From Bryobacterales bacterium (GTDB lineage: Bacteria > Acidobacteriota > Terriglobia > Bryobacterales > Bryobacteraceae), in assembly GCA_003167495.1 (NCBI GenBank), contig PMSX01000345.1, positions 1-39,203 of the forward strand: a stretch of DNA of 39,203 nucleotides, in the 5' to 3' direction. The notes below the pieces were generated by a model. That model was given only the letters and a program-made list of their open reading frames with translations, was not told the DNA's origin and searched no databases. Of the stretch, positions 1 to 7,405 are shown in pieces. Every line of letters starts with the position of its first letter. The stretch's first letter is position 1. The position numbers and the translations under genes are program-made.

Positions 1-703
1 GCCAGCCTTCGCCGAATGTGATGGCCGCGACCCACCAGTTATTGCGGGAATCGTCACGCGTATTAAAGCGCCGGCTTCCCCACATATGCGTAGCTGAGTT
101 AACGAGCCAAGTGGCGTGCAAACCGAAAACGACGCGCACAAAAATGCCCCAGAGGAACAATGGCACGCCGCCCAAAGCAAGAAGAACCACGCCCATGATC
201 ACCATGGGCACCCAGTGCCAATTATTGAGCCAGATGTAGAAAGGTTTCTTGGCCAGATCGGGCGCGTACTTTGACATGCCTTTTGTGTTGGCGTGATTCG
301 CTTCGCCGAAAATCAACCAGCCCACGTGCGACCACCAAGCGCCATCGCGCGGCGAATGCGGATCGCCCTCTTGATCTGATTTCTGATGATGGATGCGATG
401 GGTGGCCACCCACGAAATCGGCCCGCCCTCTAAAGTGAGAGATCCACAAACAGCAAACGTGTAATCAAGCCAGGTTGGCGCTTTGAAGGAACGGTGCGTG
501 TGCAGGCGATGGTAGCCAAGGCTAATGCCCAGCCCGGTGGTGGCCCAATATAGCAGTGCTGTTATGAAGAACAGCTTCCAGGTAAAAAAGAAAAGACCCG
601 CTATTGCACCGGCATGAAAGATCACCATGGCGATGGTGGTCGGCCAGTTCAAGCGCTCTGATTTGCGAAAAGTAATAGCGTCCGTTGATGTTGTTGTCGT
701 CAC
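1..703 (-). CDS. Fatty acid desaturase (acyl-CoA/acyl-lipid delta-9 type), 3' part beyond window
   Basis: This is a membrane di-iron desaturase that introduces a double bond into acyl chains, probably delta-9, to control membrane fluidity. About 234 codons are visible. A GTG start at 703 is chosen because the in-frame upstream stretch up to a TAG at 737-739 has no ATG. Hydrophobic segments flank the first histidine box HRLHTHRS and the second box HRIHH, both typical of the stearoyl-CoA desaturase family. The frame is open at base 1, ending in a GEGW-type sequence, which in this family directly precedes the third HNxHH box, so that box lies outside the window. It is followed by nothing here and preceded by the hydrolase at 787-1656 on the same strand. 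The family is clear; substrate form (CoA or lipid-bound) cannot be told. Confidence 0.9.
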   Translation of the reverse strand, partial: MTTTTSTDAITFRKSERLNWPTTIAMVIFHAGAIAGLFFFTWKLFFITALLYWATTGLGISLGYHRLHTHRSFKAPTWLDYTFAVCGSLTLEGGPISWVATHRIHHQKSDQEGDPHSPRDGAWWSHVGWLIFGEANHANTKGMSKYAPDLAKKPFYIWLNNWHWVPMVIMGVVLLALGGVPLFLWGIFVRVVFGLHATWLVNSATHMWGSRRFNTRDDSRNNWWVAAITFGEGW

Positions 704-786
704 GATTGATCCGAAAAAATACTCTGTGCTCCCAAGCTAGCAAGAAATCTTCGTTCGTTCTGTAAGACTTATGTAATATCGATTCC

Positions 787-1656
787 CTAACGAAAACCCT
801 GTAGCTGTAGCCAGGCGGCAAGATGGTCCGGCCAAGTACGAAGAATCGGGTCGGCGGCGGCTAAACCAACGCCATGTTGGCCTTTCTGGTAAATGTGCAT
901 TTCCACGGGCACTCCGGCTTTTCGTAGGGCCAAATAAAAAAATATGCTGTTTTCCACAGGCACAACCTGGTCCTCCGTGGTGTGAAACAGGAAGGTGGGC
1001 GGCGTTTGGGTGGTGACTTGAAGTTCGTTGGACAAAAGCTGAATGAGGGCGGGATCGGGTTTCTCGCCGAGCAGGTTGCGGCGGGAACCGAGGTGGACAT
1101 ACGGTTCAAGCATAGTGATGACTGGATAGGAAAGAATGGCGAAGTCGGGACGAGCGCTTTGCCGGTCAATGGGATCGGCTTGCGTGTCTGGGCCGGGAAA
1201 GTGCGTGGCGACAGTGGAGGCAAGATGTCCACCAGCGGAGAATCCCCAGATGCCGATCCGGTCGGCGCGAATGCCGAACTCGGCGGCGTGCAGGCGCACG
1301 TAACGGATAGCGCGTTGGGCGTCCCAGAGTTCGATCGGGTAATGGTATTTGGGTCCGAGGCGGTATTTGAGAATGTAGGCGTCGATACCGAGATTGTTGA
1401 GCCAGGCGGCGATTTGGGTGCCTTCATGGTCCATGGCCAAATGCGCATAACTGCCGCCAGGGCAAACGATGACAGCGGTTGCAGTGTGATTCGGACCCGT
1501 CGCTCGCCAGACGGCAAGAGAGGGTTTATCTTCGTCGGCGGAACCTTGCGCGCCGGGTGCGCCGTCGGGCCAGAGGAGAACGGTTTCTTTCGGGGTTTGG
1601 GCAGCGGCGAGACAGGCGAGCGCGAGGGCAAGGGTAGTGGTGCGGAGAGAAAGCAT
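787..1656 (-). CDS. Secreted alpha/beta-hydrolase (acetyl-esterase/BD-FAE type)
   Basis: A 289-residue serine hydrolase with a cleavable N-terminal signal (residues 1-20, ending AAAQ), so it acts outside the cytoplasm. The oxyanion-hole motif CPGGSY lies at 65-70 and the nucleophile elbow GFSAGG at 138-143 (Ser140). The acid is most likely the Asp of the TEDQVVPV segment, and the catalytic His lies in KGQHGVGL near the C terminus. This organisation matches esterases and carbohydrate deacetylases often annotated as xylanase or acetylxylan esterases; the real substrate is unknown. The ATG at 1656 is preceded by AGAGGAC as ribosome binding site. It lies 50 bp downstream of flgL on the same strand but has no evident flagellar role. 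Confidence 0.85.
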   Translation of the reverse strand: MLSLRTTTLALALACLAAAQTPKETVLLWPDGAPGAQGSADEDKPSLAVWRATGPNHTATAVIVCPGGSYAHLAMDHEGTQIAAWLNNLGIDAYILKYRLGPKYHYPIELWDAQRAIRYVRLHAAEFGIRADRIGIWGFSAGGHLASTVATHFPGPDTQADPIDRQSARPDFAILSYPVITMLEPYVHLGSRRNLLGEKPDPALIQLLSNELQVTTQTPPTFLFHTTEDQVVPVENSIFFYLALRKAGVPVEMHIYQKGQHGVGLAAADPILRTWPDHLAAWLQLQGFR

Positions 1657-1706
1657 GTCCTCTGTTATATAACGCGCTTGTTTTTCATAACGTGTCTGAT
1701 GCGAAC

Positions 1707-2630
1707 TCAGCCAAAATAGCTAAACAGCGATTTGATGTTGAGTGTGCCCTGGGCGGCGACGGCGGCTTGCTCAGCGGTCTCGGCGCTTGACAGGTTGGTA
1801 GCGGCCTGTGCGGCATCGGCATCGCGCAGGCCGCTGAGTTGCGTCTGTAAGTTCGTCAGCTTAGAACTGGCGTCGCTGGTCGATTGCTGTAGCCAGTTTA
1901 AGGTATTACCGGAGATCGTGGTAGATTGCCCTAATTGAGTAATCGATGCCTGAATTGAAGTGGCGGCCGCTTCAATGCCGGTTTGATTGTTACTCTGTAA
2001 CGCTTGGCCCAGAGCGTAAACATTTTGAAAGATATTGCCAGCCGCTGGCGTGCCGTTGGAGTTTTGAGCGCCGAAAATCTGCTGGGCAGTTTGACCGGGG
2101 ACGACCAGCGATTCGCCGTCGGTATTGGTGATCCCAATCGTGCTGCCAGCCGTGTTGTTTTGCACGACACCACCCGACACGCTCCAGTTGAAGGTGTAAG
2201 GCTGGGTGGTGGGATTGTCGCCGCCAAAAATGTAGCCGCCGTTGAAGGTTGTATTGGCCAGTGACACAAGTTGCTGCTCGATCCCCTCGACTTGCGTGCC
2301 CAGCGCATTGTTGCTGGTGGCAGTGGAGGTCGAATTGACGCCCTGGGCGGCTATGGTACTGAGCTGGTTGAGCATACTGCTGGCGGAAGTGAGAGCGGAA
2401 TCGGCGAGATTCGCCACCGTCGTGGCCTGCGACAGATTATTTTGAATCTGCGTAACTTGATCGATCTGGGCCTGATAATCGAGGATCGCGTCGATGGCGC
2501 CGGGGTCGTCGGAAGGCTGATTGACACGATAACCAGAGCTGAGCTGTTCGTTCGCTTGGTTTATACGAGTTTCAGTTTCGTTCAAACTGGTGAGAAACGT
2601 GGAGGTGTAAGCGTCAAGGCCGGCGAGCAT
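1707..2630 (-). CDS. flgL: Flagellar hook-filament junction protein FlgL
   Basis: A 307-residue flagellin-like protein that forms the second ring between hook and filament (HAP3). The N-terminal D0/D1 helix carries the flagellin-type sequence [21 protein letters not shown], with the conserved SG-x-R/K and PSDDP features. The C-terminal helix is rich in Ala and Gln and ends LFSYFG. The central part is short and Gly/Asn/Thr-rich. It is the last gene of the flgM-flgN-flgK-flgL set, 47 bp after flgK, with a purine-rich ribosome site (AGGAAGAG) before the ATG at 2630. Expression probably comes from the sigma-28 promoter ahead of flgM. A flagellin itself would usually be longer and would not follow flgK, so FlgL is the better call. 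Confidence 0.95.
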   Translation of the reverse strand: MLAGLDAYTSTFLTSLNETETRINQANEQLSSGYRVNQPSDDPGAIDAILDYQAQIDQVTQIQNNLSQATTVANLADSALTSASSMLNQLSTIAAQGVNSTSTATSNNALGTQVEGIEQQLVSLANTTFNGGYIFGGDNPTTQPYTFNWSVSGGVVQNNTAGSTIGITNTDGESLVVPGQTAQQIFGAQNSNGTPAAGNIFQNVYALGQALQSNNQTGIEAAATSIQASITQLGQSTTISGNTLNWLQQSTSDASSKLTNLQTQLSGLRDADAAQAATNLSSAETAEQAAVAAQGTLNIKSLFSYFG

Positions 2631-2677
2631 TTCTTTCTCTTCCTTAAAATATATTTGTCAAGCGATAGTCGTCATCA

Positions 2678-4123
2678 TTATGACGATGCGTCCTGCATCA
2701 CGGTCAACAAGCTCTGGGTCAAGGTGTTGATCGTGCTGATCATTTGAGCCGACGCTTGATAGGATTCCTGAAACTGCAGGAGTTGGGTGGCTTGGTCGTT
2801 CAGTGAGACGCCGGAGACAGTAGCGCGCAAGCTCTGCGCCTGATTCAGCACATTTGTATTGGTCGTATCGTTGTTTGAAGCAGTGGAAGCTTGCTGACCA
2901 ACATCGGTAGCAATATTGCCATAGTAGTCGGTGTAGCTAAAACCGCTCAGCATATCGGCGGCATTCGTGGGGTTTGCCATGTTGGCCAGTTCGTTCGCTA
3001 CGCCGTTGGCCACCGAGGGCGGTCCAGGACTGGTGGCCGCAAGCTGTGAGCCCGTGATATTCGCCGCTACCGAGAGCGAACCGGCAATGCCAGTCGGCGT
3101 TGTGGCGTCATAAGTGAACAGGGGAACTCCGGAAACGGGGGGGGGACCAGCGCTGACTTGTCCGCCGCTCAAGAGAGTGTTAATACGGTCGGCTACGCCC
3201 TGCGCCAGCTGGTTGAGACTACCTTGTTGTTGACCGTTGCCGATTATGGCGGGCATCGTCGTGTTGACGAAATTGAGCGCCCCGCCGATTGTGCCTTGAT
3301 TCACCAATGAGGTAATATCCTGGCCGTTGAAATTCAGCAATTGAGCGCTAGGCGGCGCGTTCGGGTTAGTAGCGGTGGCTGACTGAGCATAGTTCAGCGT
3401 CACATTGTTCTGCGTCGTCCCCTGCACCAGCGGAGATTGGCCGCCCAACAACACGGTAGCAGTACCGTCACTCTGCATGTTGACGGTAATAGGCGCCAGA
3501 TTCGAAACCTCTTCGATCGTGTTATACAACTGGGCCTGCAGGCCAGCGTCATTGCCGGGGGTGGTACGGATCTCGCCATTAAGGGTGGCAATTTGCGCCG
3601 TATATTGATTGAGTTGGCTCACGGAGGATGAAAGCTGCTGATCGGTATCGGAGCTAATCTGTTGCGCTTGGGAGAACGTCTGCGAAAACGCGGATGAGAG
3701 ACCTTGTGCCGCTGTTATGACGGATTGCTGAGCCGTTGCGTCCGACGGACTGGTGCTCCAGGCGGAGAAAGCGGAATATAGAGTGCTGAGAGCGCCAGGA
3801 ATACCGCTTTGTCCAGAGACGTCAAAAATCTGCTGCAACTGGTTGAGACTTGCCGATTCCTGGCTGGATAAACCCGCTTGCTCGTTGGCACTCCAAACCG
3901 ATTGCTCAGCATAGACATCCCGCGCACTCTGCACTCCGGTGGCTTCCACGCCACCCAAAGAACCTTCGGAAAGGTCGAAAGGCCGGGAGGCCAATTGCAG
4001 CGTTTGCGTTACGTAACCGGGCGTGCTCGCGTTCGTGACGTTGTTCTGAATGACGCCGATCGCCTGTTCGATGACATCCAAGGAGCTGCCTGCCGTTCCC
4101 AGCGCCGTAAAAAGACTGGCCAT
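2678..4123 (-). CDS. flgK: Flagellar hook-associated protein 1 FlgK
   Basis: A 481-residue hook-associated protein (HAP1), the first junction ring on the hook. The N terminus has the rod/hook-family helix ending in NNVTNASTPGYVTQ (the ANxxTPGY-type motif). The C terminus has the conserved QATQLLQFQESYQASAQMISTINTLTQSLL helix of FlgK. The middle is variable and rich in Ser, Gln and Ala. At 481 residues it is slightly shorter than the enterobacterial protein (about 545). The start ATG at 4123 is preceded by a strong AAAGGAG site. It lies between the putative FlgN chaperone gene and flgL, the usual order. It is exported through the flagellar type III system. Confidence 0.95.
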   Translation of the reverse strand: MASLFTALGTAGSSLDVIEQAIGVIQNNVTNASTPGYVTQTLQLASRPFDLSEGSLGGVEATGVQSARDVYAEQSVWSANEQAGLSSQESASLNQLQQIFDVSGQSGIPGALSTLYSAFSAWSTSPSDATAQQSVITAAQGLSSAFSQTFSQAQQISSDTDQQLSSSVSQLNQYTAQIATLNGEIRTTPGNDAGLQAQLYNTIEEVSNLAPITVNMQSDGTATVLLGGQSPLVQGTTQNNVTLNYAQSATATNPNAPPSAQLLNFNGQDITSLVNQGTIGGALNFVNTTMPAIIGNGQQQGSLNQLAQGVADRINTLLSGGQVSAGPPPVSGVPLFTYDATTPTGIAGSLSVAANITGSQLAATSPGPPSVANGVANELANMANPTNAADMLSGFSYTDYYGNIATDVGQQASTASNNDTTNTNVLNQAQSLRATVSGVSLNDQATQLLQFQESYQASAQMISTINTLTQSLLTVMQDASS

Positions 4124-4153
4124 GACAATCTCCTTTCCCTTAAGTTCCCCGCT

Positions 4154-4585
4154 TCAGCCTTCGAGCGCGAGCAAGGCTGGCCGGTGCGACCAGTCATCCG
4201 CCTGGTAGCCCGGCACGGGATAACTCGAGGATGGTACGACAGCACACCATCCTCGATAGAATTCAGCCGCAGCGGCTAGCAAACGCTGCACCACGCCCAG
4301 CCGTGGCAGGAGAGCCTCAATTTGTCGCCTCAACGCAGCGCGCTCGCTCTCTTCCAAAAATGCTAGCCCGTTTCCTTCTTGCGGTAGTTCCTTCAACAGC
4401 CCGGCGAAAGACTGCAACTCGGCGGAGGCTTCGGCCAGCGCGCCAGCGCAGCGAGAACAGAGCGCTGGCCTTCCTTTACCGCTAAGATCTTTACCGGTGA
4501 GATCTTCGACCGCCTGATTGAGCAGGCTTTCTACCCGCCGCAGAAGTGTGCCGGCTTCTACTGCCGATGGCGCCCGACGACTCAC
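4154..4585 (-). CDS. flgN: Putative FlgN-type chaperone for FlgK/FlgL
   Basis: A 143-residue, largely helical protein with Leu/Ala/Glu heptad-like stretches (residues 10-30 and 50-110), as expected for the FlgN fold, which binds FlgK and FlgL in the cytoplasm before export. The identification rests mainly on position: its GTG start overlaps the flgM stop by four bases (GTGA) and flgK follows 30 bp downstream, giving the common order flgM-flgN-flgK-flgL. A CxxC pair (Cys43, Cys46 in ALCSRC) is unusual for FlgN and could be structural or metal-binding. Sequence similarity to known FlgN proteins is not obvious by eye, so this is an inference from context and predicted shape. Confidence 0.65.
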   Translation of the reverse strand: MSRRAPSAVEAGTLLRRVESLLNQAVEDLTGKDLSGKGRPALCSRCAGALAEASAELQSFAGLLKELPQEGNGLAFLEESERAALRRQIEALLPRLGVVQRLLAAAAEFYRGWCAVVPSSSYPVPGYQADDWSHRPALLALEG

Positions 4586-4881
4586 TGAATATGTCCTTCC
4601 ACTACAGCGTGGCTCAAGCTGGCGTTGTCGGTCGAGTACTGGCCACTGCGCACCAGCGACGCTACACTCGCCACCTGGGCCGCACGATCCGGCGCCGCGC
4701 TCGCCTTGGCCAGATTTACCAACTGGCTGGCGCTCGACAGACTTACGCTGTCGGAACCCCCAACCTTAGCCGCGGCTGCGCGCGAGTTGCCCCCCGCCAC
4801 ACCGTCAACCGCACCGGCACCTCCGGTGCCTGTAGTACTGCCGCTGCCGAGAGTTTCAATACTGGTATTCGTTAGTTTCAT
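4582..4881 (-). CDS. flgM: Anti-sigma-28 factor FlgM
   Basis: A 99-residue protein with a Gly/Ser/Thr/Ala-rich, probably unfolded N-terminal half and a C-terminal helical half. The C-terminal segment from about residue 44 to 95 (SVSLSSASQLVNLAKA, then DRAAQVASVASLVRSGQYSTD) matches the sigma-binding region of FlgM. It holds FliA inactive until the hook is complete and FlgM is exported. The unusual feature is the long Gly-rich linker. It is first in a four-gene set with flgN (4-nt overlap), flgK and flgL. A sigma-28-type promoter lies about 80 bp upstream, so FlgM would be made under the sigma factor it inhibits, a standard feedback arrangement. Confidence 0.9.
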   Translation of the reverse strand: MKLTNTSIETLGSGSTTGTGGAGAVDGVAGGNSRAAAAKVGGSDSVSLSSASQLVNLAKASAAPDRAAQVASVASLVRSGQYSTDNASLSHAVVEGHIQ

Positions 4882-4962
4882 GTTTGTCTTGCGCTCTACC
4901 GCTGGAATCCTCGGGGCCGCCCATTCTTGTCCGGCAAATCGGTAGGAGGGTTCCCAATAGTT

Positions 4963-4990
4963 TTATCGGCTGATCTGAGCGAAAACTAGA
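4963..4990 (-). promoter_or_regulatory. Sigma-28 (FliA) promoter of flgM-flgN-flgK-flgL
   Basis: On the minus strand the -10 element GCCGATAA (4963-4970) matches the enterobacterial sigma-28 consensus exactly. TCTAGTTT (4983-4990) matches the -35 consensus TAAAGTTT at six of eight positions, with a 12-nt spacer (consensus 11). The -35 element overlaps the TAG stop codon of orf149. Transcription would start near 4956 and leave a leader of about 75 nt before the flgM ATG at 4881. It fits the gene order: fliA lies just upstream and late genes just downstream. Confidence 0.8.
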
Positions 4991-5435
4991 GAGCCGTGGC
5001 AGCCGACCAATCATGGACTTTGACCAGCAGTTCCACCTCTCCTTGTGAGATTTGCAGATCTGAGGCGATTTCCGCGGTACTGCGCCCCTTGCCATGCAAG
5101 CGTAAAATCTGGCCGCGCCGGTTTAAATTCAACGCCGGCGGCTGTATCCCATCTTGCGGGGCCCAATCCTGCTGCGCTGGCCGCGACTCGGCCGCCAACA
5201 GCCGAACGCGCAAAGTCTCCAACTCGGTAACCAATTCCGTCAAACGGGTTTCATGTTCGGCACGGCTTACGCTACGCCGTGCTAGCAACCTTAGTTCCAC
5301 CTTGATCGAGAAGTAGAGATAGGCCGCCAACAGCGAGGCCGGTGCTAGCAAGATGGCTGGAACCCAAAAGAGGAGGGTGTTGAAGTTTGCCATGATCGCT
5401 TCCCAGGTTCTATTGCAAAGTTCTAAAAGATTCAT
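4986..5435 (-). CDS. Membrane-anchored HTH protein between fliA and flgM (SwrB/DUF2802-like architecture)
   Basis: A 149-residue protein of no certain family. It has one N-terminal transmembrane segment (about residues 21-44, WVPAILLAPASLLAAYLYF) and a charged helical stretch with Leu/Glu heptads (45-84). A linker follows, then a C-terminal helix-turn-helix-like module (105-140), in which GRSTAEIASDLQISQGEVELL has the pattern of a DNA-binding HTH. A short membrane protein directly after the flagellar sigma factor resembles Bacillus SwrB after sigD, and DUF2802 proteins in proteobacterial flagellar/chemotaxis loci; this is an analogy of position and layout. The ATG at 5435 has AAGGAAA ahead of it; an internal ATG at residue 15 is possible. 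It follows fliA by 40 bp. Its function is unknown. Confidence 0.7.
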   Translation of the reverse strand: MNLLELCNRTWEAIMANFNTLLFWVPAILLAPASLLAAYLYFSIKVELRLLARRSVSRAEHETRLTELVTELETLRVRLLAAESRPAQQDWAPQDGIQPPALNLNRRGQILRLHGKGRSTAEIASDLQISQGEVELLVKVHDWSAATAL

Positions 5436-5475
5436 TGTTTTCCTTATACCTAAAGGGTTCAGCAGGGTTTAGGCG

Positions 5476-6222
5476 CTAGTAGCCGCCCCTGCCGGCCGGC
5501 CATTTTCGTTCCAGATAAGAGCGCAGCCGGAGAATCCCTTGCGCCCTCAATTGCGAGATACGAGTAATGTGCAGTTCCATAACGGCGGCAATCTCCCGCA
5601 AGTTCAGTTCTTCTTTGTAGTACAGGCTTAGGACAAGGCGCTCGTTTTCAGGTATCTTTTTCATTCCCTCGGCAACGACGCGTTCGAGTTCGGAGCGTTC
5701 GAGGATCCGTTCGGGCGTTTCCTGCTCATCGTCGCTAATAAACTTGAGCAGACTCATGTCTTCGCCGTCTTCGACCACCTCGAGACTTCCAAGTGACACC
5801 GCGCGGAGCTCGACCACCCATTGCTGGTACTCGGCGAGCGAGATGCCCAGTTCAGCGGCGATCTCCTCTTCGCCGGGAGTGCGCTGCAGCTTCCGCTCTG
5901 CAGCCAGCATGGCTTCCTGAACCAGCTTGACGCGTTTCCGTTTGTGAGTTGGGATGCCGTCCAGGCCGCGGATGCTGTCTAGAATGGCGCCGCGGATTTT
6001 GTACTCGGCGTAGGTCTTCAGACTGGCGTTTTTTGACGCATCGTAGTTATCCACGGCGGCTAATAGACCGACGATGCCGGCTGAAATGAGGTCATCGAGT
6101 TCGACACTAGCCGGCAGCTTTTCGTGAATCCGCGCGGCAATAAAATGCACCTGCCGCAGGTGTTCGATAATGAGTTCCTCGCGTTCCTGTTCGCTGCGCG
6201 CTGGTGTGTCGTAGGCGTACAT
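5476..6222 (-). CDS. fliA: RNA polymerase sigma-28 factor FliA/WhiG/SigD
   Basis: A 248-residue group 3 sigma factor that directs RNA polymerase to late flagellar genes. Region 2 is visible at about residues 20-95 (VELDDLISAGIVGLLAAVDNYD, then the YAEYKIRGAILDSIRG segment typical of FliA/WhiG). Region 3 lies near residues 110-160 (RTPGEEEIAAELGIS). Region 4 with its helix-turn-helix lies near 200-240 (LREIAAVMELHITRISQLRAQ). Length is normal. It lies between flhF (13-bp gap) and orf149, an order also common in Bacillus and Pseudomonas. Its inhibitor FlgM is encoded two genes downstream. Confidence 0.96.
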   Translation of the reverse strand: MYAYDTPARSEQEREELIIEHLRQVHFIAARIHEKLPASVELDDLISAGIVGLLAAVDNYDASKNASLKTYAEYKIRGAILDSIRGLDGIPTHKRKRVKLVQEAMLAAERKLQRTPGEEEIAAELGISLAEYQQWVVELRAVSLGSLEVVEDGEDMSLLKFISDDEQETPERILERSELERVVAEGMKKIPENERLVLSLYYKEELNLREIAAVMELHITRISQLRAQGILRLRSYLERKWPAGRGGY

Positions 6223-6235
6223 AAACTAAACGGCG

Positions 6236-7405
6236 CTAGGCGGCGGACGCGACGCGGCGCGACACTATCCCCCCGGCAGCAATGGATCCGAGTACACGAT
6301 CGAGCGAGGCTTCCTCGATATCCTCCGGCACCTGCTGGCCTTTGCCCAGGAACGAAAGAGGCAGACCGGCCCGCAGAGCGGTCTCGAGGAGTGGGCCGGG
6401 GCTCTCCGCTTCATCCAGATGGGTAAATAAGAGCTTTACCGGCGCAAAGGCGGCAAAGCGTTCGATGGTGGCAAGCTGGACGCGCGGTTGCACGGTGGCC
6501 GACAACACCAGATGCACTTCAACCAATTCACGGTGAGCGGCCAGCCCGGCTGCCAAACCTCGGCACTGCGCTTCATCGGCAGGTGAAAAGCCGGGCGTAT
6601 CGATCAACAGCAGTTTCTTGTTACCGTATTCGGCAAAGGCTTGCTTGAGAGCCGCCGGAGTATGCACCGCCTGGCACGGGATGCCGGCAATGCGCGCGTA
6701 GCAGGCGAGCTGTTCCCACCCGCCGATGCGCAGCGTATCGAGCGACAAAAGTTGCAACGGCAAGCGGCCGCGCAAACCGCTGCGCAGGGCAAGCTTGACC
6801 AAACTTGTCGTTTTGCCGGTACCGGCTGGGCCGGCGAAGAGAATGGCGCGCGGCGCAGATGATGAGGGTGCAGCAAGCATTGGAGCAAACCGCAGACGCT
6901 GTTCGCATTCGGCACGCAAGGCCGCTTCGAGGGAGCCACCCGCTCCGTCCCGCGCACGGCGGCTTTCGATGCCGGCGGCCAGATCCGCGGCTAACTCTTC
7001 GGATACGTCGGCGCCAGTGAGGCGCGCCACCATTTCATTGCCATCGGCGCCGAGCGGCGCTGCGGAGTTTGGCAGCGAGGCAGGGCGGCGGTCGACCGAG
7101 CGCTTGACGGTTTCAATCTGCTTGCGCAATTCGGCCAGCTCGCGGACCAAATCTTGCGAAGCGCCGTGCGACTCGCCGCCGCGACCAGAAGCCGCCGTGG
7201 ATTTAGCCGGGACATTCGCAGGTTGAACCTCCGGGACGCGCTCGGCCTCCGGCGGCACCGCAAAGACCACTTCATAGGCGCCGAGGGAACGCAATTCCAT
7301 CTCCGTCTTCTTCGAGTTCATGAGCATGGCTTCCGGCCCGAGTTCACGGCGGGCTCTGTCCATCGCTTCGTCGACCGATCCGGCAAAATATGATTTGATT
7401 CGCAT
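6236..7405 (-). CDS. flhF: Flagellar placement GTPase FlhF (SRP-type)
   Basis: A 389-residue SRP-family GTPase that marks the site or number of flagella at the membrane. The N-terminal B domain begins MRIKSYFAGSVDEAMDRARRELGPEAM, a typical FlhF opening. Residues 80-150 are a low-similarity linker and N domain. The G domain has the P loop GPAGTGKT (192-199), the DTLRIGGWEQL segment (223-233) with the SRP-type DTxR, and DTPG (269-272) where most relatives have DTAG. It also has THLDE (328-332) where TKLDE is usual, and the FlhF signature GKGQQVPEDIE (354-364). The Lys-to-His change in G4 is unusual. The ATG follows the flhA TAA directly. FlhG/YlxH is not next to it, which is uncommon. Confidence 0.93.
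   Translation of the reverse strand: MRIKSYFAGSVDEAMDRARRELGPEAMLMNSKKTEMELRSLGAYEVVFAVPPEAERVPEVQPANVPAKSTAASGRGGESHGASQDLVRELAELRKQIETVKRSVDRRPASLPNSAAPLGADGNEMVARLTGADVSEELAADLAAGIESRRARDGAGGSLEAALRAECEQRLRFAPMLAAPSSSAPRAILFAGPAGTGKTTSLVKLALRSGLRGRLPLQLLSLDTLRIGGWEQLACYARIAGIPCQAVHTPAALKQAFAEYGNKKLLLIDTPGFSPADEAQCRGLAAGLAAHRELVEVHLVLSATVQPRVQLATIERFAAFAPVKLLFTHLDEAESPGPLLETALRAGLPLSFLGKGQQVPEDIEEASLDRVLGSIAAGGIVSRRVASAA

Noticed and set aside
982-1719. A 245-codon open frame on the + strand
   Set aside because: Antisense to the well-supported alpha/beta-hydrolase; no recognisable protein features.
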